Notes under the pieces: generated by a model | Told to the model about the DNA's origin: nothing | The model's input: the letters and a program-made list of their open reading frames with translations, nothing else | Database searches by the model: none | Shown here: piece after piece, positions 7,963-15,516 of the stretch | Layout: every line of letters begins with the position of its first letter | Position numbering within the stretch: the stretch's first letter is position 1 | Source of the DNA: Rubellimicrobium aerolatum | Lineage (GTDB): Bacteria; Pseudomonadota; Alphaproteobacteria; Rhodobacterales; Rhodobacteraceae | Direction of reading: 5' to 3' | NCBI RefSeq assembly: GCF_017872975.1 | Contig: NZ_JAGGJP010000002.1 | Span: 372,001-436,000, forward strand | Length of the DNA: 64,000 nt | Position numbers and translations under genes: made by a program

Positions 7963-9315
7963 TCAGGCCCCTCCCATCAGCGCCGCGTGGATCGCCTCGG
8001 CCGCGTCGCGCCCCTGCGCGGCGGCCGTCACCGTCAGGTCCTCGCCCCCCGGAGCGCAGTCGCCGCCGATGAAGACGCCGGGCGGCAGGCTGAGGGGGTC
8101 GATCTTGCCGCCCGCCACCCCGACGCCCTCGGGCAGCTCGCCTAGCGTCTGGCCGATGGCCTTGAACACCTGGTCCGCCTCCAGCCGGAAGCCCGCCTCC
8201 GCCAGCCGCAGCCCCTCGGGCGTGGCCTCGGTGTAGGCGAACTGCACCTCCTTCACCGCGCCGTTGCCGCGCAGCTCCACCGGGGCGGCCTCGTGAACGA
8301 TGCGGACGCCGACGTGCTTGGCGTGGTCCTGCTCGTAGCCCGACGCGCTCATCTGCCCTTGGTCGCGGCGGTAGACGATCGTCACGTTCTCCGCCCCCAG
8401 CGCCTTGGACTGCACGGCGGCGTCGATGGCGGTCATGCCGCCGCCGATCACCACGACGCTGCGCCCGATGGGGATCGCGCCCTTGTCCGCCGCCTGCCGC
8501 AGCACGGCGATGAACTCCACCGCGTCGCGCACCTCGCCCCTCTCCTCGCCCGGCGCGCGCAGCGCGTTCACGCCCTGCAGGCCCACGCCCAAGAACACCG
8601 CGTCGAAGTCGCGCCGCAGGTCGGAGAGCGTCATGTCCCGCCCCAGCTCCACGCCCATCCGCAGCTCGATCCCGCCGATCCGCAGGAGCCAGTCCACCTC
8701 GGCCTGCGCGAAGTCCCCCGCCACCTTGTAGGCCGCGATCCCATATTCATTGAGCCCGCCCGGCCTCGCCCGCCGGTCGAACACCACGACCTCATGCCCA
8801 CGCATGGCGAGCCGGTGCGCGCAGGCCAGCCCCGCCGGACCCGCACCGACCACCGCCACCCGCCGCCCGGTGGACGGCGCGCGGGCGTAGGGATGCGCGT
8901 TCGTCGCCATCCCCGCGTCGGTGGCGAAGCGTTGCAGCCGCCCGATCTCCACCGGCTTGCCCTCGGCGGCCTCGCGGACGCAGGCCCCCTCGCAAAGCTG
9001 CTCGGTCGGGCAGACCCGCGCGCAGGCCCCGCCAAAGATGTTCTGGTCCCAGATCGTCCGCGCCGCGACCTCGGGCGTCCCCGTCAGGATCTGCCGGATG
9101 AACAGCGGGATGTCGATTTCCGTGGGACAGGCCGCGACGCAGGGCGCGTCGTGGCAGAAGTAGCAGCGATCCGCCGCGACCCGCGCCTCGTGCGGATCGA
9201 ACGGCAGTTGCGCGTCCGAGAAGTGGCTGGCGATGCGCGCGGCGTCGAGCCGGTGCGGCACGACTCCGGGCGTCTGCGGGCTGTTGGTCATGGGCTCCCC
9301 GTTGAACGGCTTCAT
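7963..9315 (-). CDS. preT: NAD-dependent dihydropyrimidine dehydrogenase subunit PreT
   Basis: A 450-residue FAD/NAD(P)H and iron-sulfur protein related to the small subunit of glutamate synthase. Cysteine clusters CYFCHDAPCVAACP and CARVCPTEQLCEGAC lie in the first 110 residues. A Rossmann FAD motif (VAVVGAGPAGLACAHRLA) follows near residue 150 and a second nucleotide site (VVVIGGGMTAIDAA) near 290. It passes electrons from NADH to PreA. It is the first gene of the preT-preA pair. A palindrome of the RutR type (9352-9373) sits 37-58 bases upstream of the start codon, pointing to pyrimidine-responsive control. Confidence 0.94.
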   Translation of the reverse strand: MKPFNGEPMTNSPQTPGVVPHRLDAARIASHFSDAQLPFDPHEARVAADRCYFCHDAPCVAACPTEIDIPLFIRQILTGTPEVAARTIWDQNIFGGACARVCPTEQLCEGACVREAAEGKPVEIGRLQRFATDAGMATNAHPYARAPSTGRRVAVVGAGPAGLACAHRLAMRGHEVVVFDRRARPGGLNEYGIAAYKVAGDFAQAEVDWLLRIGGIELRMGVELGRDMTLSDLRRDFDAVFLGVGLQGVNALRAPGEERGEVRDAVEFIAVLRQAADKGAIPIGRSVVVIGGGMTAIDAAVQSKALGAENVTIVYRRDQGQMSASGYEQDHAKHVGVRIVHEAAPVELRGNGAVKEVQFAYTEATPEGLRLAEAGFRLEADQVFKAIGQTLGELPEGVGVAGGKIDPLSLPPGVFIGGDCAPGGEDLTVTAAAQGRDAAEAIHAALMGGA

Positions 9316-9351
9316 CTGGGCTTGTTTTGCCCGAGCCTGACACGGAGCCGA

Positions 9352-9373
9352 AATTTTACCAAATGGAAAAATT
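9352..9373 (-). promoter_or_regulatory. RutR-like operator upstream of preT
   Basis: The dyad AATTTTACC-AAAT-GGAAAAATT has arms matching at 8 of 9 positions. Its centre TTTACCAAATGGAAAA resembles the TTGACCA-NN-TGGTCAA site known for the uracil-responsive repressor RutR of enterobacteria. It lies 37-58 bases upstream of preT and touches the stop codon of the neighbouring acyltransferase gene. A regulator gene is not in the window. Confidence 0.45.
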
Positions 9374-10743
9374 CAGCGGGGGCCGTCCGTCGCGAACAGG
9401 TGAGCGATGCTGCCCGCGTAATAGGCGAACAGGTCCGCCTCCTCCGCCCGCCGCGCCACGCCCTCGGGCATCTCCGCGATCACCCCGCGCTCGCGCAGCA
9501 GCGCCAGCGCGTCCCGCACGATCTCCTCCGGCCCGCGCCCGGGCAGGTCCACGCCCCGCCCGGCGAGGTGGCCCAGGTCCTCCCGCACCGCCTCCACCAG
9601 CGCCGCCTCGGACCGCGCCGCCCCGTCCAGCAGGTGCCGCGCCACCAGCGGCACCGGCACGACCGGCATGGCGGCGTTGACCCGCGCCATCAGCTCGGCC
9701 GCCAGCGCCTCGGTCGGATGCTCGGGGGCCCCGGCCAGGAACTCGCGCAGCGACAGCGGCGGCCCCAGCGCCACCTTGGCGGTGCCGAAGCCCCGGAACC
9801 GCCCCGTCGCCCGCAGCCAGAGGTGATGCCCCAGCCCCGCCAGCACCTCGCCCAGCGGCGGGCGGAACCGCCGCACCCCCGTCACATGGGCGCGGATCAG
9901 GAAGCGGTCCTCCAGCACCCGGTCGTAGTTCAGCGCCACGGGCACGAAGATCACGTCCCGCGTCCGGTCCGGCGCCCCTTCGACGATGTAGCTCAGCAGC
10001 CCCAGACGCGGCTCTCCCGGCCGCCCGTCGAGGCTCAGCCGCCCTTCGGGAAAGATCGCCTGCGTCACCCCCCCGGCGGTCGCCATCTGGACGAAGCGCG
10101 CCAGCACCCGCCGATAGAGCGCGCCCCGGTCCCGCCGCCGGATGAAGTAGGCCCCCATCATGCGGATCACCCCCGACAGGGGCCAGACCCGCGCCCATTC
10201 CCCCACGGCATAGCTCAGCGCCCCCGCGCCCGACACCAGCCACGTCACCAGCACGTAGTCCATGTTCGACCGGTGATTCATCACGAACACCACCGCCGCG
10301 TCGGGCGGCAGCCCGTCGATGGCCCGCAGGTCCACGTCCGACAGCCGCATCCGATACAGCGACCGGCTCAGCCAGCGGGCCAGCCGGATGCCCCAGCCGA
10401 AATACACCGTGGCCGAGAAGGCGGGCACGATCTCGCGCGCATAGTCGCGCGCCTTCTCGAAGGCCACGTTCTCGGGGATGCCGCGCCCATGCGCGTCCTC
10501 GGCCACCGCCCGCGTCACCATGGGATCGTGGATCAGCCGCTGGATCATGTCGTAGCGCCGCGCGAGCTTGAAGGGCTCGATCGGCCGCTTCAACCGCGTG
10601 TTGAGCCGTCCGACCACCCGCTCCATCCGGCGGCGAAAGAACCAGCGCACCGACGGGAACAGGAAATGCGACGCGAAGGTGACCCCCGCGAACAGAAGGA
10701 TCAGCAGCAGCAGCCAGAGCGGAATCTCGACGGTCCGGGTCAT
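9373..10743 (-). CDS. PlsB/PlsC-type glycerol-3-phosphate or 1-acylglycerol-3-phosphate acyltransferase
   Basis: A 456-residue protein with an N-terminal membrane helix (IPLWLLLLILLFAGVTFASH) and an acyltransferase domain. The catalytic NHRSNMD motif (HX4D) and the substrate-binding IFPEGRLS motif are both present. The family moves acyl chains to glycerol-3-phosphate or lysophosphatidate at the inner membrane in phospholipid synthesis. The protein is shorter than enteric PlsB (about 800 residues) but longer than typical PlsC, and matches alphaproteobacterial PlsB-like proteins. I prefer the ATG at 10743, just before the hydrophobic segment; an upstream ATG at 10803 is possible. The gene ends inside the preT operator region. 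Confidence 0.8.
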   Translation of the reverse strand: MTRTVEIPLWLLLLILLFAGVTFASHFLFPSVRWFFRRRMERVVGRLNTRLKRPIEPFKLARRYDMIQRLIHDPMVTRAVAEDAHGRGIPENVAFEKARDYAREIVPAFSATVYFGWGIRLARWLSRSLYRMRLSDVDLRAIDGLPPDAAVVFVMNHRSNMDYVLVTWLVSGAGALSYAVGEWARVWPLSGVIRMMGAYFIRRRDRGALYRRVLARFVQMATAGGVTQAIFPEGRLSLDGRPGEPRLGLLSYIVEGAPDRTRDVIFVPVALNYDRVLEDRFLIRAHVTGVRRFRPPLGEVLAGLGHHLWLRATGRFRGFGTAKVALGPPLSLREFLAGAPEHPTEALAAELMARVNAAMPVVPVPLVARHLLDGAARSEAALVEAVREDLGHLAGRGVDLPGRGPEEIVRDALALLRERGVIAEMPEGVARRAEEADLFAYYAGSIAHLFATDGPR

Positions 10744-10980
10744 GGCCGGACCCATGACAGGCTTGCCCGCGCCCATCAATCCCGCCATCCGACAATCCCG
10801 CACGGGCCCGCCCCGGGCCGCAGCCCGAATTCGACCGCGCGGCCCGCTTGGCGGAATTCGGCTTTTCCCGGATTTTATTCGCGCGGATGATTGAAACGCG
10901 CGGCGCGCTCATTATGAATGGGAAACGAGGGAAGTGCGTGACCCGTGCCGCCCGTTCGACCGAACACGAGGGAATCAGGA

Positions 10981-11316
10981 ATGACCGATTACGAGAACAT
11001 GTCCCGCAGGGAGCTGGTGGCGCTCCGCGCGAACATCGACAAGGCGATCGCCACCGCCGGCGACCGCGACAAGCGCAACGCGCTCCGCGCCGCCGAGGAG
11101 GCGGCCCGCAACCATGGATTCAGCCTCGCCGACCTGATGCCGCTGATGACGCAGGCCAAGCCCCGGCGCGGCCGCCCGGCCGAGGAGGGCGGCGCGCCGC
11201 GCTACCGCAACCCCGACAACCCCGACCAGACCTGGTCCGGCCGGGGCCGCCGCCCCCGCTGGATCCACGAGGCCGAGGCCGCCGGCCGCCCGCTGGAGGA
11301 TCTCCGGGCCGACTGA
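10981..11316 (+). CDS. H-NS family nucleoid protein (HvrA-like)
   Basis: A 111-residue small basic DNA-binding protein. The N-terminal half is a charged, probably coiled dimerisation segment (MSRRELVALRANIDKAIATA). The C-terminus carries the H-NS family DNA-binding motif: YRNPDNPDQTWSGRGRRPRW followed by IHEAEAAGRPLEDL. In Rhodobacter, HvrA of this type modulates photosynthesis and nitrogen genes. The ATG at 10981 follows GAGGGA with 7-8 bases spacing; an upstream ATG at 10945 has no such site. The preceding intergenic region is AT-richer than its surroundings, fitting a regulated promoter, but no specific element was identified. Confidence 0.9.
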   Translation: MTDYENMSRRELVALRANIDKAIATAGDRDKRNALRAAEEAARNHGFSLADLMPLMTQAKPRRGRPAEEGGAPRYRNPDNPDQTWSGRGRRPRWIHEAEAAGRPLEDLRAD

Positions 11317-11335
11317 CGGGACCGCGCGGGGGCGC

Positions 11336-11853
11336 CTAGGGGCCTAGGCGCTCCCGCAACTCGTCCAAGGTGTAGCGCTTGGCGACCTTCCCCGCCTGGG
11401 CCTTGTAGAAGTTCGGCGCCACCGGCAGGCACCCCGCGCCGCAGACCTGCCGGGCCACCATCCGCGCGGAATCGACGTGCCAGAGCCGCGCCCGCCCGGC
11501 GTCGCGATCCAGCCATCCACGCCCAGCCGCCGATCGGCCAGCAGGTCCACGTCCGAGGGCAGCTCGTTATGGTAGCTGAAATCGAAGGCCCCATGGGTGT
11601 GATAGCTCGCCCGCACGTCCAAGCCCGAAGGCCATTCCAGCGGACAGGAATCCCGATTTCCCTCCACCGGCGGCGTCGCCGAAAGCGCGCCGTCCGACGT
11701 GATTCCGATGAAGCCGCAATACTCCCGCCGCTTGGCGAAGGATAACGGCTGAATCTCCTCGAACAGCGCCGTCACGAACTCCACCTCGTCGCGCGACTGG
11801 GCCTGCCCCATCGCCGGAAGCAGCAGAAGGACGGCAAAGGCAAGGCGAGGCAT
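11336..11853 (-). pseudogene. Secreted DUF4329-like protein with a frameshift
   Basis: The start is clear: ATG at 11853 after GGAGAG, then a signal peptide (MPRLAFAVLLLLPAMGQAQS). The body resembles DUF4329 proteins, with YCGFIG, ASYHTHGAFDFSYHNELPSD and DGWIATPGGR. The normal frame is lost near base 11500. From there the frame displaced by one base continues the family pattern as RARLWHVDSARMVARQVCGA and then GCLPVAPNFYKAQAGK, ending at TAG 11336-11338. One missing base accounts for the break. It is either a true pseudogene or a sequencing error. If intact it would be a periplasmic protein of about 170 residues; the family has no settled function. Confidence 0.65.
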
Positions 11854-11982
11854 CGGAACTCTCCGGGGATCGCGTTGCAGGCTATCACGCCGGCGCGGGC
11901 CGTCACGATTCCGATGCGGCGGATTTGACTTCCCTCGGGCCGGCGTCGCACAAATCCCGGGGACCGGGGAAAGGACACCGCC

Positions 11983-12687
11983 ATGAGCACCCATATCGGC
12001 GCGCGGCCGGGCGAGATCGCCGAGACCGTCCTCCTCCCCGGCGACCCGCTGCGGGCCGAATGGGCGGCGCGCACCTTCCTCCGGGACGCCGTATGCGTGA
12101 ACCGCGTCCGGGGGATGCTGGGCTTCACCGGCACCTGGAACGGCCACCGCGTCACCATCCACGGCACCGGCATGGGGATGCCGTCGCTGTCGATCTACGC
12201 GAACGAGCTCCTCCGCGACTTCGGCTGCCGCACCCTGATCCGCGTCGGCTCCGCCGGGGCCTACCAGCCCGCCCTCGGCCTGCGCGACGTGGTGCTGGCG
12301 CAGGCGGCGTCCTGGGTCTCCACGCCGTCCACGCCTTACCTCCGCGACCTCCACCTCGCCCCCATCGCCGACTGGGGCCTCCTCCTCGCCGCCCACCAGG
12401 CCGCCGCCCGGCGCGGCACGCCGGTCCATGTCGGCAACATCCTGTCCTCCGACACCTTCTACACCGAGCGTGACGACCACACCGCCCTCCTCACCCGCCA
12501 CGGCGTCCTCGCCGTGGAGATGGAGACGGCCGAGCTCTACCTCCTCGCCGCCCGCCAAGGCGCCCGCGCGCTCGCCATCCTGACCATCAGCGACCATCTC
12601 GTGACCGGCGAGGACCTTCCCGCCGACGACCGCGAGCGGAGCTTCGGCGAGATGTTCGAGATCGCCCTCGCCGCCGCCTTCGCCTGA
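11983..12687 (+). CDS. deoD: Purine-nucleoside phosphorylase DeoD
   Basis: A 234-residue cytosolic enzyme of the hexameric purine-nucleoside phosphorylase family. Visible family motifs are [14 protein letters not shown] (phosphate loop), [27 protein letters not shown], and the nucleoside-binding VEMETAELY, followed by the catalytic-aspartate loop [10 protein letters not shown]. It cleaves purine (deoxy)ribonucleosides with phosphate to give the base and (deoxy)ribose-1-phosphate. Length is the usual 230-240 residues. It is a single gene divergent from the frameshifted secreted gene, with about 130 bases between them. It fits the purine and pyrimidine salvage theme of the region. Confidence 0.95.
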   Translation: MSTHIGARPGEIAETVLLPGDPLRAEWAARTFLRDAVCVNRVRGMLGFTGTWNGHRVTIHGTGMGMPSLSIYANELLRDFGCRTLIRVGSAGAYQPALGLRDVVLAQAASWVSTPSTPYLRDLHLAPIADWGLLLAAHQAAARRGTPVHVGNILSSDTFYTERDDHTALLTRHGVLAVEMETAELYLLAARQGARALAILTISDHLVTGEDLPADDRERSFGEMFEIALAAAFA

Positions 12688-12758
12688 CGGCGTCCCCTCG
12701 GGCCATCCGGCGGGCGTGATGCATTCCCCTCACGCGCGGCCGACGAATCGCGGTCGCG

Positions 12759-12772
12759 TTGATCCAGGTCAA
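12759..12772 (+). promoter_or_regulatory. FNR/FnrL-type box
   Basis: TTGATCCAGGTCAA agrees with the FNR-family consensus TTGAT-N4-ATCAA at nine of ten defined positions. It lies 60 bases before the ATG of the DUF6455 gene, the correct distance for an activator site at about -40 of its promoter. In Rhodobacter relatives such boxes bind FnrL, the oxygen-sensing regulator. The neighbouring deoD gene reads towards it, so the DUF6455 gene is the only plausible target. Confidence 0.6.
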
Positions 12773-12831
12773 ATCGCCGCGCCCCCGGGCCTCTAGGCTG
12801 CCCCTCAGTCCCCCAGCCGAGGAACCCCGCC

Positions 12832-13188
12832 ATGACCGTCATCCGCGAAGCCCTGGCCACCTGGCACGAGCGCCGTGAGCGCGAGCGCGAGATCGCCCAT
12901 ATCACGCCCCAGGAGATCGCCGACTACGGCCTGAGCCCGCAGGAGTTCCGCGACATCGCCCTCATGCCCGAGGAGCAGATCCGCCGCATGGAGGAGATGG
13001 CCCGCCTGAACGGCCTCGACCCCGCCCGGCTCGACGACGACCGCCCGCTCCAGATCGCCGTGGCGCTCACCTGCGCCCATTGCCAGGAGCAGGGCCGGTG
13101 CCGCCGGGCGCTCCGCGACGGCGCGGACCGCGACGACACCGACTTCTGCAACAACAGCGAGACCTACCGGATGCTCGCCGCCGAGTAA
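12832..13188 (+). CDS. DUF6455 family protein
   Basis: A 118-residue protein without signal peptide or membrane segment. The N-terminal half is highly charged and helical (WHERREREREIAHITPQEIADY). The C-terminal half has four cysteines and a histidine in CAHCQEQGRCRRALRD and DTDFCNNSETY, the conserved part of the family; a metal or redox role is possible but unproven. The family is widespread in Rhodobacteraceae. An FNR-type box 60 bases upstream suggests induction at low oxygen. Its 3' end overlaps the convergent DUF429 gene by 25 bases. Confidence 0.8.
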   Translation: MTVIREALATWHERREREREIAHITPQEIADYGLSPQEFRDIALMPEEQIRRMEEMARLNGLDPARLDDDRPLQIAVALTCAHCQEQGRCRRALRDGADRDDTDFCNNSETYRMLAAE

Positions 13189-14027
13189 GCGCCCCGGCGC
13201 GGCAGCCGCTTCAGTACCTCCGGGTCGGCGATCCACCCCTCCGACAGGTCGAGCGCGTCCAGCCGCTCCGGCGCGTCCCGCATCAGCCGCGCCGCCCAGG
13301 CCGCCTGGACGGCGCAAAGGAGCGCGTCCACCGCGTCCCCCGTCGGGTCCTCGGCCAGCCGAGCGGGGGCCTGCACGGTCAGATCGAAATATGTGCGGCC
13401 CTCGTCACCCGTCAGCGCACCAAGCAAGTCCTTTCGGGCTTCGGCTAACGCTAGGGTCTGCTTCGTCTTTGCATCGTTCTTATAGGGGCGCTTGCCAATC
13501 AGCCCGCGCGCGGCGACCCCTGGATAGGCCTCGACCGCGACGCGGGAAGGATCGCCGTCGCAAAGACCCGGGAGATGCACGCCGGCCCGCTTGAGGCGAG
13601 GCACCCCCGCGAACTGCATGAGAGCCACCGGCACATAGTCGAGCTTCTGCGGGCTTGCGGCTCCTATCCCCGCCTCAAACGAGCGAAAGTGCTCTTTCTG
13701 GCCCTTCTCCCGTCGTGCCTTGTAGTCTTCCAAGGCAGCACGAAATTGCGCCTTCCCTCCATCCATCCCGATCAGGAAGTCTGCATATGCCAGCCAATCT
13801 TCTGGCCAGTTCATGTTCCGCAGGAATGTGCGCGACTGCGTGAAGGGGAAGTCAAAGCCCGCGACCCAGGGACCGGGCTCCTGCAGAGCCGCTTCAAAGG
13901 CGTCCAGCGATGCCAGCCGGCCCATCCTTTCGAAGATCAGACGATCCCCGTCCAGCCGGCAGACGGCGACGCAAATCGGCTTCCGCCGGCTCGGCGCACT
14001 TGTGAAGTCGATACCGTAAATCCGCAC
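13164..14027 (-). CDS. DUF429 domain protein
   Basis: A 287-residue protein starting MRIYGIDFTSAPSRRKPICV, the RNase-H-like opening seen in DUF429 proteins. The WVAGFDFPFTQSRTFLRN and VAVEAYPGVAARGLIGKRPY motifs follow. The acidic residues in GIDFT and GFDFP suggest a nuclease-like fold, but no activity is established for the family. Base composition is distinctly lower in GC than in the neighbours (about 53% in bases 13441-13500), with AT-rich codons uncommon elsewhere in the window, so recent horizontal acquisition is likely. It overlaps the DUF6455 gene tail to tail. Confidence 0.85.
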   Translation of the reverse strand: MRIYGIDFTSAPSRRKPICVAVCRLDGDRLIFERMGRLASLDAFEAALQEPGPWVAGFDFPFTQSRTFLRNMNWPEDWLAYADFLIGMDGGKAQFRAALEDYKARREKGQKEHFRSFEAGIGAASPQKLDYVPVALMQFAGVPRLKRAGVHLPGLCDGDPSRVAVEAYPGVAARGLIGKRPYKNDAKTKQTLALAEARKDLLGALTGDEGRTYFDLTVQAPARLAEDPTGDAVDALLCAVQAAWAARLMRDAPERLDALDLSEGWIADPEVLKRLPRRGAYSAASIR

Positions 14028-14047
14028 GGCGCGGCTTCACCCGCGCG

Positions 14048-14827
14048 TCAGACCACCCGTTCCAGCATCAGCCGCCGGATGTCCATGATCGCCTTGGCCG
14101 GGTTCAGCCCCTTCGGGCAGACCTTGGCGCAGTTCATGATCGTGTGGCAGCGATACAGCTTGAACGGGTCTTCCAGGTCGTCCAGCCGCTCCCCCGTCGC
14201 CTCGTCGCGGCTGTCCACGATCCAGCGATAGGCGTGCAGCAGCGCCGCCGGGCCCAGGTAGCGGTCGCCGTTCCACCAGTAGGACGGGCAGGCGGTGGAG
14301 CAGCAGGCGCAGAGGATGCACTCATACAGCCCGTCCAGCTTGCGCCGGTCGTCGATCGACTGCCGCCACTCCTTCTCCGGGGCGTTGGTGGCGGTCTCCA
14401 GCCAGGGCTTCACGCTGGCGTGCTGGCCGAAGAAGTGGCTCAGGTCCGGGATCAGGTCCTTGATGACCGGCATGTGCGGCAGCGGATAGATGCGGACATC
14501 GCCCTTCACCTCGTCCAGGCCGGTCACGCAGGCCAGCGCGTTCACCCCGTCGATGTTCATGGAGCAGGACCCGCAGATCCCCTCGCGGCAGGACCGGCGG
14601 AAGGCCAGCGTCGGGTCGATCCGGTCCTTGATGTAGATGAGGGCGTCCAGGATCATCGGCCCGCAGTTGTCGAGATCGACGAAGTAGGTGTCGATGCGCG
14701 GGTTCGCCCCGTCCTCCGGGGTCCAGCGGTAGATGCGGAAGGTCTTGAGGTTCGTCGCGCCCTCGGGCTTGGGCCAGGTCTTGCCCACGCTCATGCGGCT
14801 GTTCTTGGGAAGGCGTAGCTGGACCAT
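14048..14827 (-). CDS. sdhB: Succinate dehydrogenase iron-sulfur subunit SdhB
   Basis: A 259-residue iron-sulfur subunit of respiratory complex II. The N-terminal 2Fe-2S domain has [20 protein letters not shown] (about residues 69-88). The C-terminal domain carries [16 protein letters not shown] for the 4Fe-4S cluster and [17 protein letters not shown] for the 3Fe-4S cluster and quinone side. It passes electrons from the SdhA flavin to ubiquinone. It is the last gene of the sdh cluster on the minus strand and is separated from sdhA by two small exported-protein genes. Confidence 0.97.
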   Translation of the reverse strand: MVQLRLPKNSRMSVGKTWPKPEGATNLKTFRIYRWTPEDGANPRIDTYFVDLDNCGPMILDALIYIKDRIDPTLAFRRSCREGICGSCSMNIDGVNALACVTGLDEVKGDVRIYPLPHMPVIKDLIPDLSHFFGQHASVKPWLETATNAPEKEWRQSIDDRRKLDGLYECILCACCSTACPSYWWNGDRYLGPAALLHAYRWIVDSRDEATGERLDDLEDPFKLYRCHTIMNCAKVCPKGLNPAKAIMDIRRLMLERVV

Positions 14828-14887
14828 CTGGCATTCCTCGGTCTGGCGGCCGGGCGGCGCTCCGCCCGGGCTCGGGATGGGTGGGGC

Positions 14888-15199
14888 CTACTGCCGGGCA
14901 GAGGCCTCGATGCAGCCGGGCAGCTCGGGCCGGGACAGGAGCGGCGTCACCACCTGCGCGGCCAGCTCGGGCGAGGGGCCGCTCGCCGCAGCCAGCGCCG
15001 CCCGCTGCTCGGGCGTGGCGATGGCCACGACGCAGGCGGCGATGATGCGCGCGACGTGCTCCGAGGCGCCGGGCATCCCCTGCGTGCTGTCCTCGATCAT
15101 CGGCAGGACCACCGCCTGCGCCCGCGCGTCCTCGGCCGAGGTCTGGGCCAGGGCCGGGGCGGCCAGCAGGCCGAGGAGGAGGATGAGGCTGGGCTTCAT
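14888..15199 (-). CDS. Small exported protein within the sdh operon
   Basis: A 103-residue protein with a clear signal peptide (MKPSLILLLGLLAAPALAQT, cleavage after ALA). The mature part of about 84 residues is helical and alanine-rich. It has two cysteines (in AACVVAIAT and PGCIEASARQ) that could form one disulfide in the periplasm. I do not recognise a domain. It lies 15 bases after the lipoprotein gene and 60 bases before sdhB, in the same orientation, so it is co-transcribed with succinate dehydrogenase. Confidence 0.65.
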   Translation of the reverse strand: MKPSLILLLGLLAAPALAQTSAEDARAQAVVLPMIEDSTQGMPGASEHVARIIAACVVAIATPEQRAALAAASGPSPELAAQVVTPLLSRPELPGCIEASARQ

Positions 15200-15213
15200 G
15201 CGCGGGGTTTCCT

Positions 15214-15516
15214 TCACGAACGCAGGCGCGGCGGGCGGATCGGCGGCTGTCCGGTCCGCTGCTCGACGCATCGGGTATAGACCTCGATGGGGTCGCGCCC
15301 CGCGAGGTAATCGCCGGTCAGGCCGATGGCGACGCCGCCGAAGGCCCCGTCGCTCGAACTCGCCCCGACCGTGACCGAGCCCGTCGGCCCCTGCGCCCCC
15401 CGGGCCCGCTGCTCGCAGACCTGCGCGGCGCGCTCGGGATCGACGGGACCGGGCTCGCAGGCCGCCAGGAGCAGCGCCCCAGCGGCCAGCAGCATCGGCG
15501 GGACGATGTTCGGCAT
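15214..15516 (-). CDS. Small lipoprotein within the sdh operon
   Basis: A 100-residue protein whose ATG (15516) overlaps the sdhA stop codon in a TGATG junction, so it is translationally coupled to sdhA. The signal peptide ends in a lipobox (ALLLAACEPG), predicting a lipid-anchored periplasmic protein. The mature part includes AFGGVAIGLTGDYLAGRDP then IEVYTRCVEQRTGQPP, with several cysteines. I do not recognise a family with a known role. The tight coupling to sdhA suggests that it has been kept for a reason, perhaps in envelope or complex II biogenesis, but that is inference. Confidence 0.7.
   Translation of the reverse strand: MPNIVPPMLLAAGALLLAACEPGPVDPERAAQVCEQRARGAQGPTGSVTVGASSSDGAFGGVAIGLTGDYLAGRDPIEVYTRCVEQRTGQPPIRPPRLRS

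Noticed and set aside
8293-10890. An 865-codon plus-strand frame
   Set aside because: It is antisense to preT and the acyltransferase gene; no domain.
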